This document shows, one piece after another, positions 1-5,678 of a stretch of 7,182 bases of DNA. Position 1 is the first letter of the stretch, and every line of letters begins with the position of its first letter. The position numbers were made by a program, and so were the translations under genes. The stretch comes from Bacillota bacterium. GTDB taxonomy: Bacteria; Bacillota; Clostridia; Lachnospirales; Lachnospiraceae. Below the pieces are notes generated by a model that made no database searches, had not been told where the DNA came from, and was given only the letters and a program-made list of their open reading frames with translations. The stretch spans positions 1-7,182 of the forward strand of contig JAEYRR010000380.1 of NCBI GenBank assembly GCA_023435505.1, written 5' to 3'.

Positions 1-355
1 CTGTATCATAACCCTCCAGGGCTTTTATGGCAAGCTGCAGTTGCTTCGTCTCTTTTATGTTTATAGATACTTTACTTAAAGAGACAGTAAGACTTTTTAC
101 TTCTTTTTCCTTAGTTACAATATGTACGGTATTTCTCGTCCACCCATTTTTGCTGGCAGTACCTACTGTACTTGCAACAAAGGTTCCGTTTCCTTGCTTA
201 AGAATGGTGTCTTCCTCTACCCATTGGCTTTCTGGGGTATTTACATCTACGTCTTTCCAGTCCAGGGCTAAAACATTCTTACTGTTAAGAAGGCAGAAGA
301 AAAATAAGGTGAAAGAAATAAAATACCTTAGTTGTCTAATGGAGGTTTTTGTCAT
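1..355 (-). CDS. Secreted protein with Big_2-like domain, N-terminal part (cut by window edge)
   Basis: The minus strand is open from an ATG at 355-353 to the left edge, giving 118 residues. An AGGAG site lies about 8 nt upstream of the ATG. Residues 1-30 look like a Sec signal peptide: basic start with K3, R7 and R10, a Phe/Leu-rich core at about 11-23, and a VLA site that would be cut after Ala30. Residues 31-85 are Gly/Thr-rich, resemble the end of a beta-sandwich repeat, and are not recognised further. From residue 86 the text VKSLTVSLSKVSINIKETKQL matches in pattern the opening strand of bacterial Ig-like group 2 (Big_2) domains, with Glu where Gly is usual before the TKQL block. Such domains occur in surface or exported proteins of Gram-positives, so an extracellular or wall-associated role is inferred. 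The protein's real function would depend on the missing C-terminal part. It is divergent from the phosphorylase gene and so separately transcribed. Confidence 0.72.
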   Translation of the reverse strand, partial: MTKTSIRQLRYFISFTLFFFCLLNSKNVLALDWKDVDVNTPESQWVEEDTILKQGNGTFVASTVGTASKNGWTRNTVHIVTKEKEVKSLTVSLSKVSINIKETKQLQLAIKALEGYDT

Positions 356-385
356 ATACTGGTTCTCCTTTACATCATGCTTTGT

Positions 386-391
386 TATATA
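386..391 (-). promoter_or_regulatory. Possible -10 of the secreted-protein gene
   Basis: A TATATA box sits about 30 nt upstream of the minus-strand ATG at 355. This is a reasonable place for a promoter with a short leader. No convincing -35 hexamer is found 16-18 nt further upstream, and the box is a self-complementary A/T run in A/T-rich DNA, so this is a weak call. Confidence 0.3.
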
Positions 392-434
392 AGAGTATCG
401 TCAGATTGACAGTAATTATGAATAAGTATTTGAA

Positions 435-465
435 TAAAATAGTGATATAGTTTGTGAGAGTTTGA
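435..465 (+). repeat. Intergenic repeat copy 1 (partner at 3114-3145)
   Basis: The 15-nt string TAAAATAGTGATATA occurs here at 435-449 and again at 3114-3128. In both places it is followed, after one or two bases, by TTTGT, five unlike bases, and TTTGA. Both copies are in intergenic DNA, on the same strand, upstream of a gene start. They may be a shared regulator site or promoter element, or a remnant of a duplicated upstream region. Confidence 0.5.
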
Positions 466-480
466 TAAGTTCGACTATCA
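463..480 (+). promoter_or_regulatory. Imperfect palindrome upstream of phosphorylase promoter
   Basis: TGATAAGT (463-470) and ACTATCA (474-480) are complementary around a TCG centre, with one unpaired A. The element is about 50 nt upstream of the likely -10 of the phosphorylase gene. That suits an operator or upstream activator site, but short palindromes are common in A/T-rich spacers and nothing here names a regulator. Confidence 0.25.
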
Positions 481-527
481 TCTGATAAAAAGTTTAGAAA
501 TATTCGCTATTTTAATGATTTGGTTGG

Positions 528-538
528 TGTTATATAAT
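528..538 (+). promoter_or_regulatory. Extended -10 promoter of the phosphorylase gene
   Basis: TGTTATATAAT contains both a TG-N-TATATA extended -10 and a consensus TATAAT at 533-538. It lies 32 nt before the ATG at 571, which would give a short leader that holds little more than the ribosome binding site. No good TTGACA-like -35 is found at the usual distance (510-515 reads TTTTAA). This is typical of extended -10 promoters, which need the -35 less. Confidence 0.55.
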
Positions 539-557
539 GATAAAAGAATATGCAGAT

Positions 558-564
558 AAGGAGG
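558..564 (+). promoter_or_regulatory. Ribosome binding site that fixes the phosphorylase start
   Basis: A full AAGGAGG lies 6 nt before the ATG at 571. The longer reading frame begins at an ATG at 550, which is upstream of this site and has no binding site of its own. The start at 571 is therefore preferred and the protein begins MENFNKLEF. Confidence 0.88.
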
Positions 565-570
565 ACTATT

Positions 571-3033
571 ATGGAAAATTTTAACAAGCTAGAATTTAAA
601 AAAAGCGTAATCGAAAATCTCAAGATTTTATATAGAAAATCTATCACAGAAGCTAGCAGCCAACAAGTTTACCAAGCTGTGTCCTACGCAGTGAAGGATC
701 AAGTGATTGACCGTTGGATAGCGACCCATAAGCAATATGAGGAACAGGGGGCAAAGGTGGTATATTATCTGTCCATGGAATTTTTGATAGGGCGATCTTT
801 AGGGAATAATATCATCAACCTTTGTGAAGCAGAGGAGATAAAGGAAGCACTGAATGAACTGGGTGTTGACCTAGTTAATATTGAAGATCAGGAACCTGAC
901 CCAGCCTTAGGAAATGGAGGTCTAGGAAGACTGGCAGCTTGTTTCTTGGATTCTTTATCCACTCTTGGATATCCCGCTTATGGTTGTGGAATTCGTTATA
1001 AATATGGGATGTTTGAACAGAAGATTGAAAATGGCTACCAGATTGAAGTTCCAGATGAATGGCTAAAGTACGGTTACCCATTTGAAATGAAGCGTTCCGA
1101 ATATGCCGTAACCGTAAAGTTTGGTGGTTACGTTCGTTACATAAAAGATGAATATGGAAGAGAGCGTTTTGTACAGGAGAATTGTCAGTCTGTATTGGCA
1201 GTGCCTTATGACATCCCAATCCTTGGATATGACAATAATGTAGTAAATACTCTTCGTATTTGGGATGCACAGCCGATTACCTCCTTTAACCTGGATTCCT
1301 TTGATAAAGGTGATTATCAAAAGGCGGTGGAGCAGGAGAATTTGGCTCGTACCATCTGTGAAGTCCTATATCCAAATGACAACCATTATGCGGGCAAAGA
1401 GCTTCGCCTAAAACAACAGTATTTCTTTGTGTCAGCAAGTGTACAGCGTGCTATTTCAAAGTTTATGCAACAGCATCATGATATTCATAAACTTCCTGAG
1501 AAGGTATGCTTCCAGATGAATGATACCCATCCATCTGTGACAGTACCTGAACTTATGCGAATTTTAATGGATGATTATGAATTATCCTGGGACGATGCTT
1601 GGTCCATTACGACCAGATGCTGTGCCTACACCAACCATACAATCATGACAGAAGCGTTGGAGAAATGGCCTGTTGACTTATTTTCCAGATTGCTTCCTCG
1701 AGTTTATCAGATTGTGGAGGAAATCAATCGCAGATTCCTTGTAGATGTGCAGAATCGATATCTGGGTAATGTTTATAAAACAGAGAAAATGGCCATCATC
1801 TATAACGGGCAGATTCATATGGCCCGCCTTGCTATTGTAGGTAGCTTTTCTGTCAATGGTGTAGCCAGACTTCACACGGAGATATTGAAAAATCAGTTAC
1901 TGTCTGATTTCTATCAAATGTATCCAGACAAATTTAATAACAAGACCAATGGTATTACCCAAAGAAGATTCCTCTTACACGGCAACCCTCGTTTAGCATC
2001 CTGGGTAACAGATAAAATAGGGGACCAATGGATTACCAATCTGGATCATATGAAAGAATTGGCTTCCTTTGCTGGAGATAGAAAATGTCAGAAGGAATTC
2101 ATGCAGATTAAATATGAAAATAAAGTACGTTTAGCAGAATATATCAAAAAACATAACAATATAGATATCGACCCTAACTCCATCTTTGACGTTCAAGTAA
2201 AACGTCTTCATGAGTACAAGAGACAGCTGCTTAATATCATGCATGTTATGCATCTTTATAATCAGCTTAAGAAAAATCCTGATATGGACTTTTATCCAAG
2301 AACTTTTATCTTCGGAGCCAAGGCCTCTGCTGGTTATCGTCGTGCCAAGGCGATCATTAAGCTGGTTAACAATGTTGGAGAAGTGATAAACAACGATAAG
2401 ACCATTCAAAATAAGATAAAAGTTGTCTTCATTGAGAATTATCGAGTATCCAATGCAGAGATTATTTTTGCTGCATCTGATGTCTCTGAGCAGATTTCCA
2501 CTGCCAGTAAGGAAGCTTCAGGAACCGGTAACATGAAGTTCATGTTAAATGGTGCTGTCACCATAGGAACCATGGATGGAGCCAATGTGGAGATTGTAGA
2601 GGAAGTAGGAAGAGAGAATGCAGTCATCTTTGGACTAAGCTCTGATGAGGTCATCCAGTATGAGCAGCATGGTGGTTATAATCCAAGAGATATCTTCAAC
2701 AGTGACGCTGACATCCGACTGGTAATGGAGCAGATGATTAACGGCTTCTATTCTCCTGAGAATGCAGAGTTATTTAGAGAACTGTATAATTCCCTGTTAG
2801 AGCAAAATGGTGGGGAGCCCGCAGACCAGTACTTTATCCTGAAGGACTTCAGAAGTTATGAAGCAGCCCAGAAGGAGATTGAGAAGGCCTATAGAGACAG
2901 TGAGAGATGGGCAAGGATGGCCATTATGAATACTGCCAGCTGTGGTAAATTCTCCTCTGACAGAACTATAGGAGAATATGTAAGGGATATCTGGCACTTA
3001 GACAAGGTCACAGTAGAATTGCAAGAAGAATAG
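571..3033 (+). CDS. glgP: Glycogen/maltodextrin (alpha-glucan) phosphorylase, GT35 family
   Basis: This cytoplasmic enzyme splits terminal alpha-1,4-linked glucose from glycogen or maltodextrin with phosphate, giving glucose-1-phosphate. The 820-residue length is normal for bacterial members. Family blocks appear in order: YYLSMEFLIGR near residue 70, LGNGGLGRL at 113-121, the NDTHP block at 317-321 whose His contacts sugar, NGVARLHTEIL, KTNGITQRRF, VKRLHEYKRQ at 543-552, and ASGTGNMKF, where Lys656 is the expected pyridoxal phosphate lysine. All key residues seem intact. The N-terminus lacks the longer regulatory extension of animal phosphorylases. It has its own promoter and a strong terminator, so it looks monocistronic; no other glycogen gene is in view. 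Whether glycogen or shorter maltodextrins are the true substrate cannot be told from the sequence, so glgP and malP are both possible symbols. Confidence in the family is very high. Confidence 0.96.
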   Translation: MENFNKLEFKKSVIENLKILYRKSITEASSQQVYQAVSYAVKDQVIDRWIATHKQYEEQGAKVVYYLSMEFLIGRSLGNNIINLCEAEEIKEALNELGVDLVNIEDQEPDPALGNGGLGRLAACFLDSLSTLGYPAYGCGIRYKYGMFEQKIENGYQIEVPDEWLKYGYPFEMKRSEYAVTVKFGGYVRYIKDEYGRERFVQENCQSVLAVPYDIPILGYDNNVVNTLRIWDAQPITSFNLDSFDKGDYQKAVEQENLARTICEVLYPNDNHYAGKELRLKQQYFFVSASVQRAISKFMQQHHDIHKLPEKVCFQMNDTHPSVTVPELMRILMDDYELSWDDAWSITTRCCAYTNHTIMTEALEKWPVDLFSRLLPRVYQIVEEINRRFLVDVQNRYLGNVYKTEKMAIIYNGQIHMARLAIVGSFSVNGVARLHTEILKNQLLSDFYQMYPDKFNNKTNGITQRRFLLHGNPRLASWVTDKIGDQWITNLDHMKELASFAGDRKCQKEFMQIKYENKVRLAEYIKKHNNIDIDPNSIFDVQVKRLHEYKRQLLNIMHVMHLYNQLKKNPDMDFYPRTFIFGAKASAGYRRAKAIIKLVNNVGEVINNDKTIQNKIKVVFIENYRVSNAEIIFAASDVSEQISTASKEASGTGNMKFMLNGAVTIGTMDGANVEIVEEVGRENAVIFGLSSDEVIQYEQHGGYNPRDIFNSDADIRLVMEQMINGFYSPENAELFRELYNSLLEQNGGEPADQYFILKDFRSYEAAQKEIEKAYRDSERWARMAIMNTASCGKFSSDRTIGEYVRDIWHLDKVTVELQEE

Positions 3034-3051
3034 AAATAAAGAGATTAATAT

Positions 3052-3089
3052 AAAAGCTTCACATTCTTAGAGAAGGATGTGAAGCTTTT
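3052..3089 (+). terminator. Rho-independent terminator after the phosphorylase gene
   Basis: AAAAGCTTCACATTCTT (3052-3068) pairs along its whole length with 3073-3089 around an AGAG loop, giving 17 pairs with a single G-U. The 3' arm ends in TTTT and is followed by GTTGTT. It starts 18 nt after the phosphorylase stop and separates that gene from the pilus operon. The A-rich 5' arm means it might also act on the other strand, but no gene converges here. Confidence 0.9.
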
Positions 3090-3113
3090 GTTGTTATACT
3101 ATTGGTTCACAAG

Positions 3114-3145
3114 TAAAATAGTGATATAAATTTGTCTCAATTTGA
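3114..3145 (+). repeat. Intergenic repeat copy 2 (partner at 435-465)
   Basis: This is the second copy of TAAAATAGTGATATA, here at 3114-3128, followed by TTTGT (3131-3135) and TTTGA (3141-3145) in the same arrangement as copy 1. This copy sits directly upstream of, and runs into, the likely pilus operon promoter. Confidence 0.5.
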
Positions 3146-3158
3146 GATATAATATACA
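3132..3158 (+). promoter_or_regulatory. Likely promoter of the type IV pilus operon, with an operator-like palindrome
   Basis: A consensus TATAAT lies at 3148-3153, overlapping an alternative TATACA at 3153-3158. TTGTCT at 3132-3137 could be the -35 for the second box, with a 15-nt spacer; no clear -35 serves the first box. Between them lies TCTCAATTTGAGA (3135-3147), a perfect 6+6 inverted repeat around one T. It would be well placed for a repressor that blocks RNA polymerase. Transcription would start near 3160 and leave a leader of about 110 nt. Confidence 0.5.
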
Positions 3159-3167
3159 AGTAATGTA

Positions 3168-3194
3168 GTTCTCCACCATAACATGGGAGAGAAC
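3168..3194 (+). promoter_or_regulatory. Stem-loop in the pilus operon leader
   Basis: GTTCTC (3168-3173) pairs with GAGAAC (3189-3194), and inside it CCAT (3176-3179) pairs with ATGG (3183-3186) around a three-base loop. There is no T-tract after it, so it is not a terminator. It may shape the leader RNA or protect its 5' end. I do not recognise a known riboswitch core such as either c-di-GMP class here. Confidence 0.4.
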
Positions 3195-3219
3195 AAAGAG
3201 AATTCGTGTAGAATAGAGG

Positions 3220-3272
3220 AAGGAGGATACGGACCATTTCGCTAGTCATAGGAGTCTGGTTCCGCTATCATT
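3220..3272 (+). promoter_or_regulatory. Distant Shine-Dalgarno and bridging hairpin before pilC
   Basis: A perfect AAGGAGG (3220-3226) is the only strong binding site before pilC, yet 46 nt separate it from the ATG at 3273. Bases 3226-3236 (GATACGGACCA) pair with 3257-3269 in 11 pairs interrupted by two single-base bulges (T3260, C3265). Folding would bring AAGGAGG to within a few to about 11 nt of the ATG. A weaker AGGAG at 3250-3254 is 18 nt from the ATG, too far by itself, and would be in the hairpin loop. The pilC frame has a TAG at 3249-3251, so no further upstream start is possible beyond rare ATT/ATC codons at 3270 and 3267. The role in translation control is inferred. Confidence 0.5.
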
Positions 3273-4325
3273 ATGTTTAAGTTAAAGTCGAAAAGATTAT
3301 CTGCAGCAGAAGTATCCGCTTTCTGTGAACAGATTGCACTTATTTTAAACGGTGGAATTCCAATTTATGAAGGAACCTACATTCTGTATAAAGAGATGGA
3401 GAATCCTCAATTAAAGGATATTCTTAAAAAGGTAGACGCTCTAGTGAAGAATAACATTCCTCTATATGAGGCACTGGAGAAGACAGAAGTGTTTCCTGCA
3501 TATATGGTACATATGGTGAAAATAGGAGAAACCACAGGTAAATTGGAAGAAGTCATGGCTTCCCTTGCCCGCTATTACGACAGAGAGGATAGCATTAAAA
3601 CAAGCATTCGTAATGTAGTATTTTATCCTATTATATTGTTTGTCATGATGGGAGTCATCCTGATTGTACTAGTAGCCAAAATCCTTCCAATGTTTCAAGA
3701 GGTATTTAATGAATTGGATGTGAATGTAGCTTCCACCTCTAACAATATGATGTCTGCATCTATATGGATTGGCAGGATTTCTACTATAGCTGTACTGGTA
3801 GTCCTTGTCTTGATCGTTGCCTTAATTCTGTGGTATCGTTCAAAGAACGGAAGAAAGATTCTCACCAAAGTGGGGAATAGCCTTCCGTTTACAAGAAGAG
3901 TCATGTACCGGCTTGGAATTGGAAAATTCGTCTCTGCCATGTCTTTGATGATTACCAGTGGACTAGATAGCAACCAATCCCTGGACCTGGTGGAAGGGCT
4001 GGTAGAGCATCCAATGGTAAAGAAGAAAATCACTGGGTGTAAGGAACAAGTGGCAAAAAATGTAGCACTAGAGGAAGCGTTAAAGGACAGTAAGCTTATT
4101 ACAGGAATGAATGGAAGAATGGTCAGTGTAGGCGCTAAAACAGGTGTTTTAGATGTGGTGTTTCAGAAGTTAAGCAGCCGTTATGATACAGAGATTGACC
4201 AGTCCTTAACTAGCATCGCTACCGTCATTGAGACTGTACTTGTGATTTCTTTATCTCTTATTGTGGGTTTAGTTCTAATCTCTGTCATGTTACCTTTAAT
4301 CAGCATGATTTCTGCCATTGGTTAG
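3273..4325 (+). CDS. pilC: Type IV pilus inner-membrane platform protein, PilC/GspF family
   Basis: This 350-residue protein would sit in the cytoplasmic membrane, form the base on which pilins are assembled or removed, and dock the motor ATPases. It has the usual two T2SF (GspF) repeats: the first at about 10-135 with the helical start LSAAEVSAFCEQIALILNGG and the GETTGKLEEVM block (85-95), the second at about 215-340 with VGAKTGVLDVVF. In the second copy the usual Glu of the GE-x-TG motif is Ala288. Three membrane segments are visible at about 115-137, 168-188 and 316-347, the family pattern. At 350 residues it is slightly short compared with proteobacterial PilC (about 400), which usually has a longer N-terminal tail. 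It heads an operon; the next gene starts 13 nt after its stop. The ATG is the first in frame after an upstream TAG, but its ribosome binding site is oddly distant. Confidence 0.93.
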   Translation: MFKLKSKRLSAAEVSAFCEQIALILNGGIPIYEGTYILYKEMENPQLKDILKKVDALVKNNIPLYEALEKTEVFPAYMVHMVKIGETTGKLEEVMASLARYYDREDSIKTSIRNVVFYPIILFVMMGVILIVLVAKILPMFQEVFNELDVNVASTSNNMMSASIWIGRISTIAVLVVLVLIVALILWYRSKNGRKILTKVGNSLPFTRRVMYRLGIGKFVSAMSLMITSGLDSNQSLDLVEGLVEHPMVKKKITGCKEQVAKNVALEEALKDSKLITGMNGRMVSVGAKTGVLDVVFQKLSSRYDTEIDQSLTSIATVIETVLVISLSLIVGLVLISVMLPLISMISAIG

Positions 4326-4338
4326 GGGGGACAGAGAT

Positions 4339-4659
4339 ATGAAGGGAAAAAAGGGACGGTTTATTAATAGCTTCAGGAGTATTATCCTATCTGTTGTCAT
4401 TTTTTGTGCTTTTATTGCCTTGCTCTTTAAAGGGCTGGACTATTTTGGCTCTATTAACGAAGCGCAGAGCCTTGAATTATTGAAGCAATCTGTCCATCGT
4501 GCGACGGTACAATGTTATGCCATTGAAGGAATGTATCCAGCAGAACTAAAGTATTTGGAAGAGAATTATGGTGTTGTGTATGACAAGGATAAATATAGTG
4601 TTGAATATGGCTGCTTTGCCAGCAATATTATGCCGACGATAGTTGTTTATGAGAAATAA
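4339..4659 (+). CDS. Small pilin-like membrane protein (106 aa), possible GspG/H-type minor pilin
   Basis: I do not recognise a named family. The ATG at 4339 is chosen because a G-rich AGGGGGG site ends 8 nt before it. Residues 1-13 are basic, about 14-33 form one membrane helix, and the rest should lie outside. The helix leads into SLELLKQSVHRATVQCYAIEG-MYP (44-67), which resembles the Y-x-x-x-x-G-x-YP turn of GspG-like pseudopilins, where a long helix ends before the sheet. The tail, with YLEENYGVVYD and FASNIMPTIVV, looks well ordered. Cys59 and Cys92 could form a disulfide outside the cell. Gly6 is followed by RFINS, with no Glu at +5, so no normal prepilin peptidase motif exists. Its place directly after pilC supports a pilus tip or assembly role; that role is inferred. 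Confidence 0.75.
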   Translation: MKGKKGRFINSFRSIILSVVIFCAFIALLFKGLDYFGSINEAQSLELLKQSVHRATVQCYAIEGMYPAELKYLEENYGVVYDKDKYSVEYGCFASNIMPTIVVYEK

Positions 4660-4679
4660 AAGAAAAAGGAGTGCAAATC

Positions 4680-5174
4680 ATGGAGCAAAAGAAGAGAAAA
4701 TCCTTTTTTGTAAACTTTCTTTGTACCATTGGAATTCTCGGAGCCTTTGCCATTGCATCCTTAGTGCTTGCCAATGTAGGAGTCCGAGTATACAAAAATA
4801 TCGTATTAGAAAACTCCAATAACTTCAAGCTCCGTACCTCTCTTTCCTATGTAGCGACAAAAGTAAGACAGGCCGATGCAGAGGGTATGGTATACATAGA
4901 CAGGCGGGAGAACACGGATATGCTGGTGATGGAAGAAGAGGTTGAGGGTGTTTTCTATGAAAGACTGATTTACTATTATAAAGGAAAGCTTTATGAAGTA
5001 TTCCATGAAAAAGGTGGAGAATTCTATCTGGATGACGAAGCTTATGGATATACCATTATGGAGATAGAGGGTTTTCATGTGGAAAATGAGGGAGACTCTG
5101 GCTTACGCCTTACTGCTGTCAATAGCAGTGGGGAGGAGGAATCCCTCGTACTAAACCTAAGGACCAGGAGATAA
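4680..5174 (+). CDS. Pilin-like membrane protein (164 aa), possible GspJ/ComGF-type; perhaps DUF4860-like
   Basis: The ATG at 4680 has AAGGAG ending 8 nt upstream; a GTG at 4671 overlaps that site and is rejected. The start is very basic (KKRK at 4-7), a membrane helix spans about 9-35, and the rest is predicted to be external. NNFKLRTSLSYVATKVRQAD (47-66) looks like the helix continuation and is followed by beta-rich text, including YERLIYYYKGKLYEV (93-107). This order (helix with R-x-S-L and RQ, a sheet, then a hydrophobic-x-Tyr-Tyr strand with a GKL turn) recalls GspJ and ComGF minor pilins. I also suspect the uncharacterised DUF4860 family, from memory only. No Gly/Glu prepilin motif is present. 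Its last codons carry the ribosome binding site of the next gene, 3 nt away, so the two are probably translated together. Confidence 0.75.
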   Translation: MEQKKRKSFFVNFLCTIGILGAFAIASLVLANVGVRVYKNIVLENSNNFKLRTSLSYVATKVRQADAEGMVYIDRRENTDMLVMEEEVEGVFYERLIYYYKGKLYEVFHEKGGEFYLDDEAYGYTIMEIEGFHVENEGDSGLRLTAVNSSGEEESLVLNLRTRR

Positions 5175-5177
5175 TCT

Positions 5178-5669
5178 ATGAGTGAGAAAGTAAAAAGTCG
5201 AAAACTAAATATGCCTATGTTGGAAATGATCATTACATTAGGTATTCTTATCGTGATCAGTGTATTTATAATGCGACTCTTTCTTGGGGCGAATTCCCTT
5301 GAGACAAAGGCAAGGGATATCAGCAAAGCCTGTATCCTAGCCCAGAGTGTGGGGGAGACTATAAAATCAGCGGAGTCCTTAGAGGAAGCCATAAAAGAGT
5401 TGGACCTAATAAGAATAGAAGACAATGGAGAGGCTAAGGTAGTTCAGAGCTATTACGATAGCAATTGGAAGGAATGCAAAGAACCTAAGACTTATACCAT
5501 GACCATTGCCATAACCGAAACTCCTTATGGCTCAAGTAAACTACTTGTCGCTGACATAACGGTAACGAAGGAAAAAGCATATGCTGTGATTAAAGAAGAC
5601 AGCGATCCTCTTGCATGTATTAGATGTGAAAGTTATAAGGACAGTTCTTCTGCTGTCCAAGTACAGTAA
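5178..5669 (+). CDS. Degenerate prepilin-like protein (163 aa), possible GspI/PilV-type minor pilin
   Basis: The ATG at 5178 follows AGGAG (5166-5170) that lies within the end of the previous gene. The N-terminus has a basic leader (residues 1-9) and then NMPMLEMIITLGILIVISVF (11-30), the clearest pilin signature of the four small proteins. Glu16 sits where Glu+5 would be if cleavage fell between Asn11 and Met12. The Gly needed at -1 by most prepilin peptidases is replaced by Asn, so processing is doubtful. DISKACILAQSVGETIKSAE (47-66) resembles the A-x-x-LA-x-S-x-x-E pattern after the anchor of GspI-like minor pilins. The C-terminal half is beta-like (KTYTMTIAITETPYG; KLLVADITVTKE) and has Cys147 and Cys150 as a C-x-x-C pair. 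A minor pilin of the fibre tip is the best reading; the general pilin relation is more certain than the GspI match. Confidence 0.8.
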   Translation: MSEKVKSRKLNMPMLEMIITLGILIVISVFIMRLFLGANSLETKARDISKACILAQSVGETIKSAESLEEAIKELDLIRIEDNGEAKVVQSYYDSNWKECKEPKTYTMTIAITETPYGSSKLLVADITVTKEKAYAVIKEDSDPLACIRCESYKDSSSAVQVQ

Positions 5670-5678
5670 GGAGGACCT

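Noticed and set aside
27..392. Plus-strand open frame of 121 codons at the left end
   Set aside because: It lies antisense to a frame with an AGGAG site, a good signal peptide and a Big_2-like pattern. The plus-strand product shows no domain, and its start has no ribosome binding site.
406..411. Perfect TTGACA as a plus-strand -35 box
   Set aside because: No acceptable -10 hexamer lies 16-18 nt downstream (the nearest, TAAAAT at 435, is 23 nt away), so I do not call a promoter from it.
550..570. Upstream ATG that would add seven residues to the phosphorylase
   Set aside because: AAGGAGG at 558-564 is downstream of it and properly spaced for the ATG at 571; the upstream ATG has no such site.
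875..2997. Several minus-strand open frames inside the phosphorylase gene
   Set aside because: They are shadows of the strongly conserved plus-strand gene, with no recognisable products.
3183..3245. 20-codon ORF in the pilus leader, starting MGENKEN
   Set aside because: There is no ribosome binding site before its ATG, and the ATG lies inside the leader stem-loop. The AAGGAGG is within the ORF, not upstream.
3154..3272. c-di-GMP riboswitch of class I or II
   Set aside because: It would fit the gene context, but the conserved core motifs of both classes as I remember them are absent. A covariance model search would settle it.
4318..4338. TTG start for the 106-residue protein, overlapping the end of pilC
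   Set aside because: The AGGGGGG site at 4324-4330 is downstream of it and serves the ATG at 4339, which also gives the more usual basic start before the membrane helix.
4671..4679. GTG start for the 164-residue protein
   Set aside because: The GTG overlaps the AAGGAG site itself; the ATG at 4680 is at the right distance.
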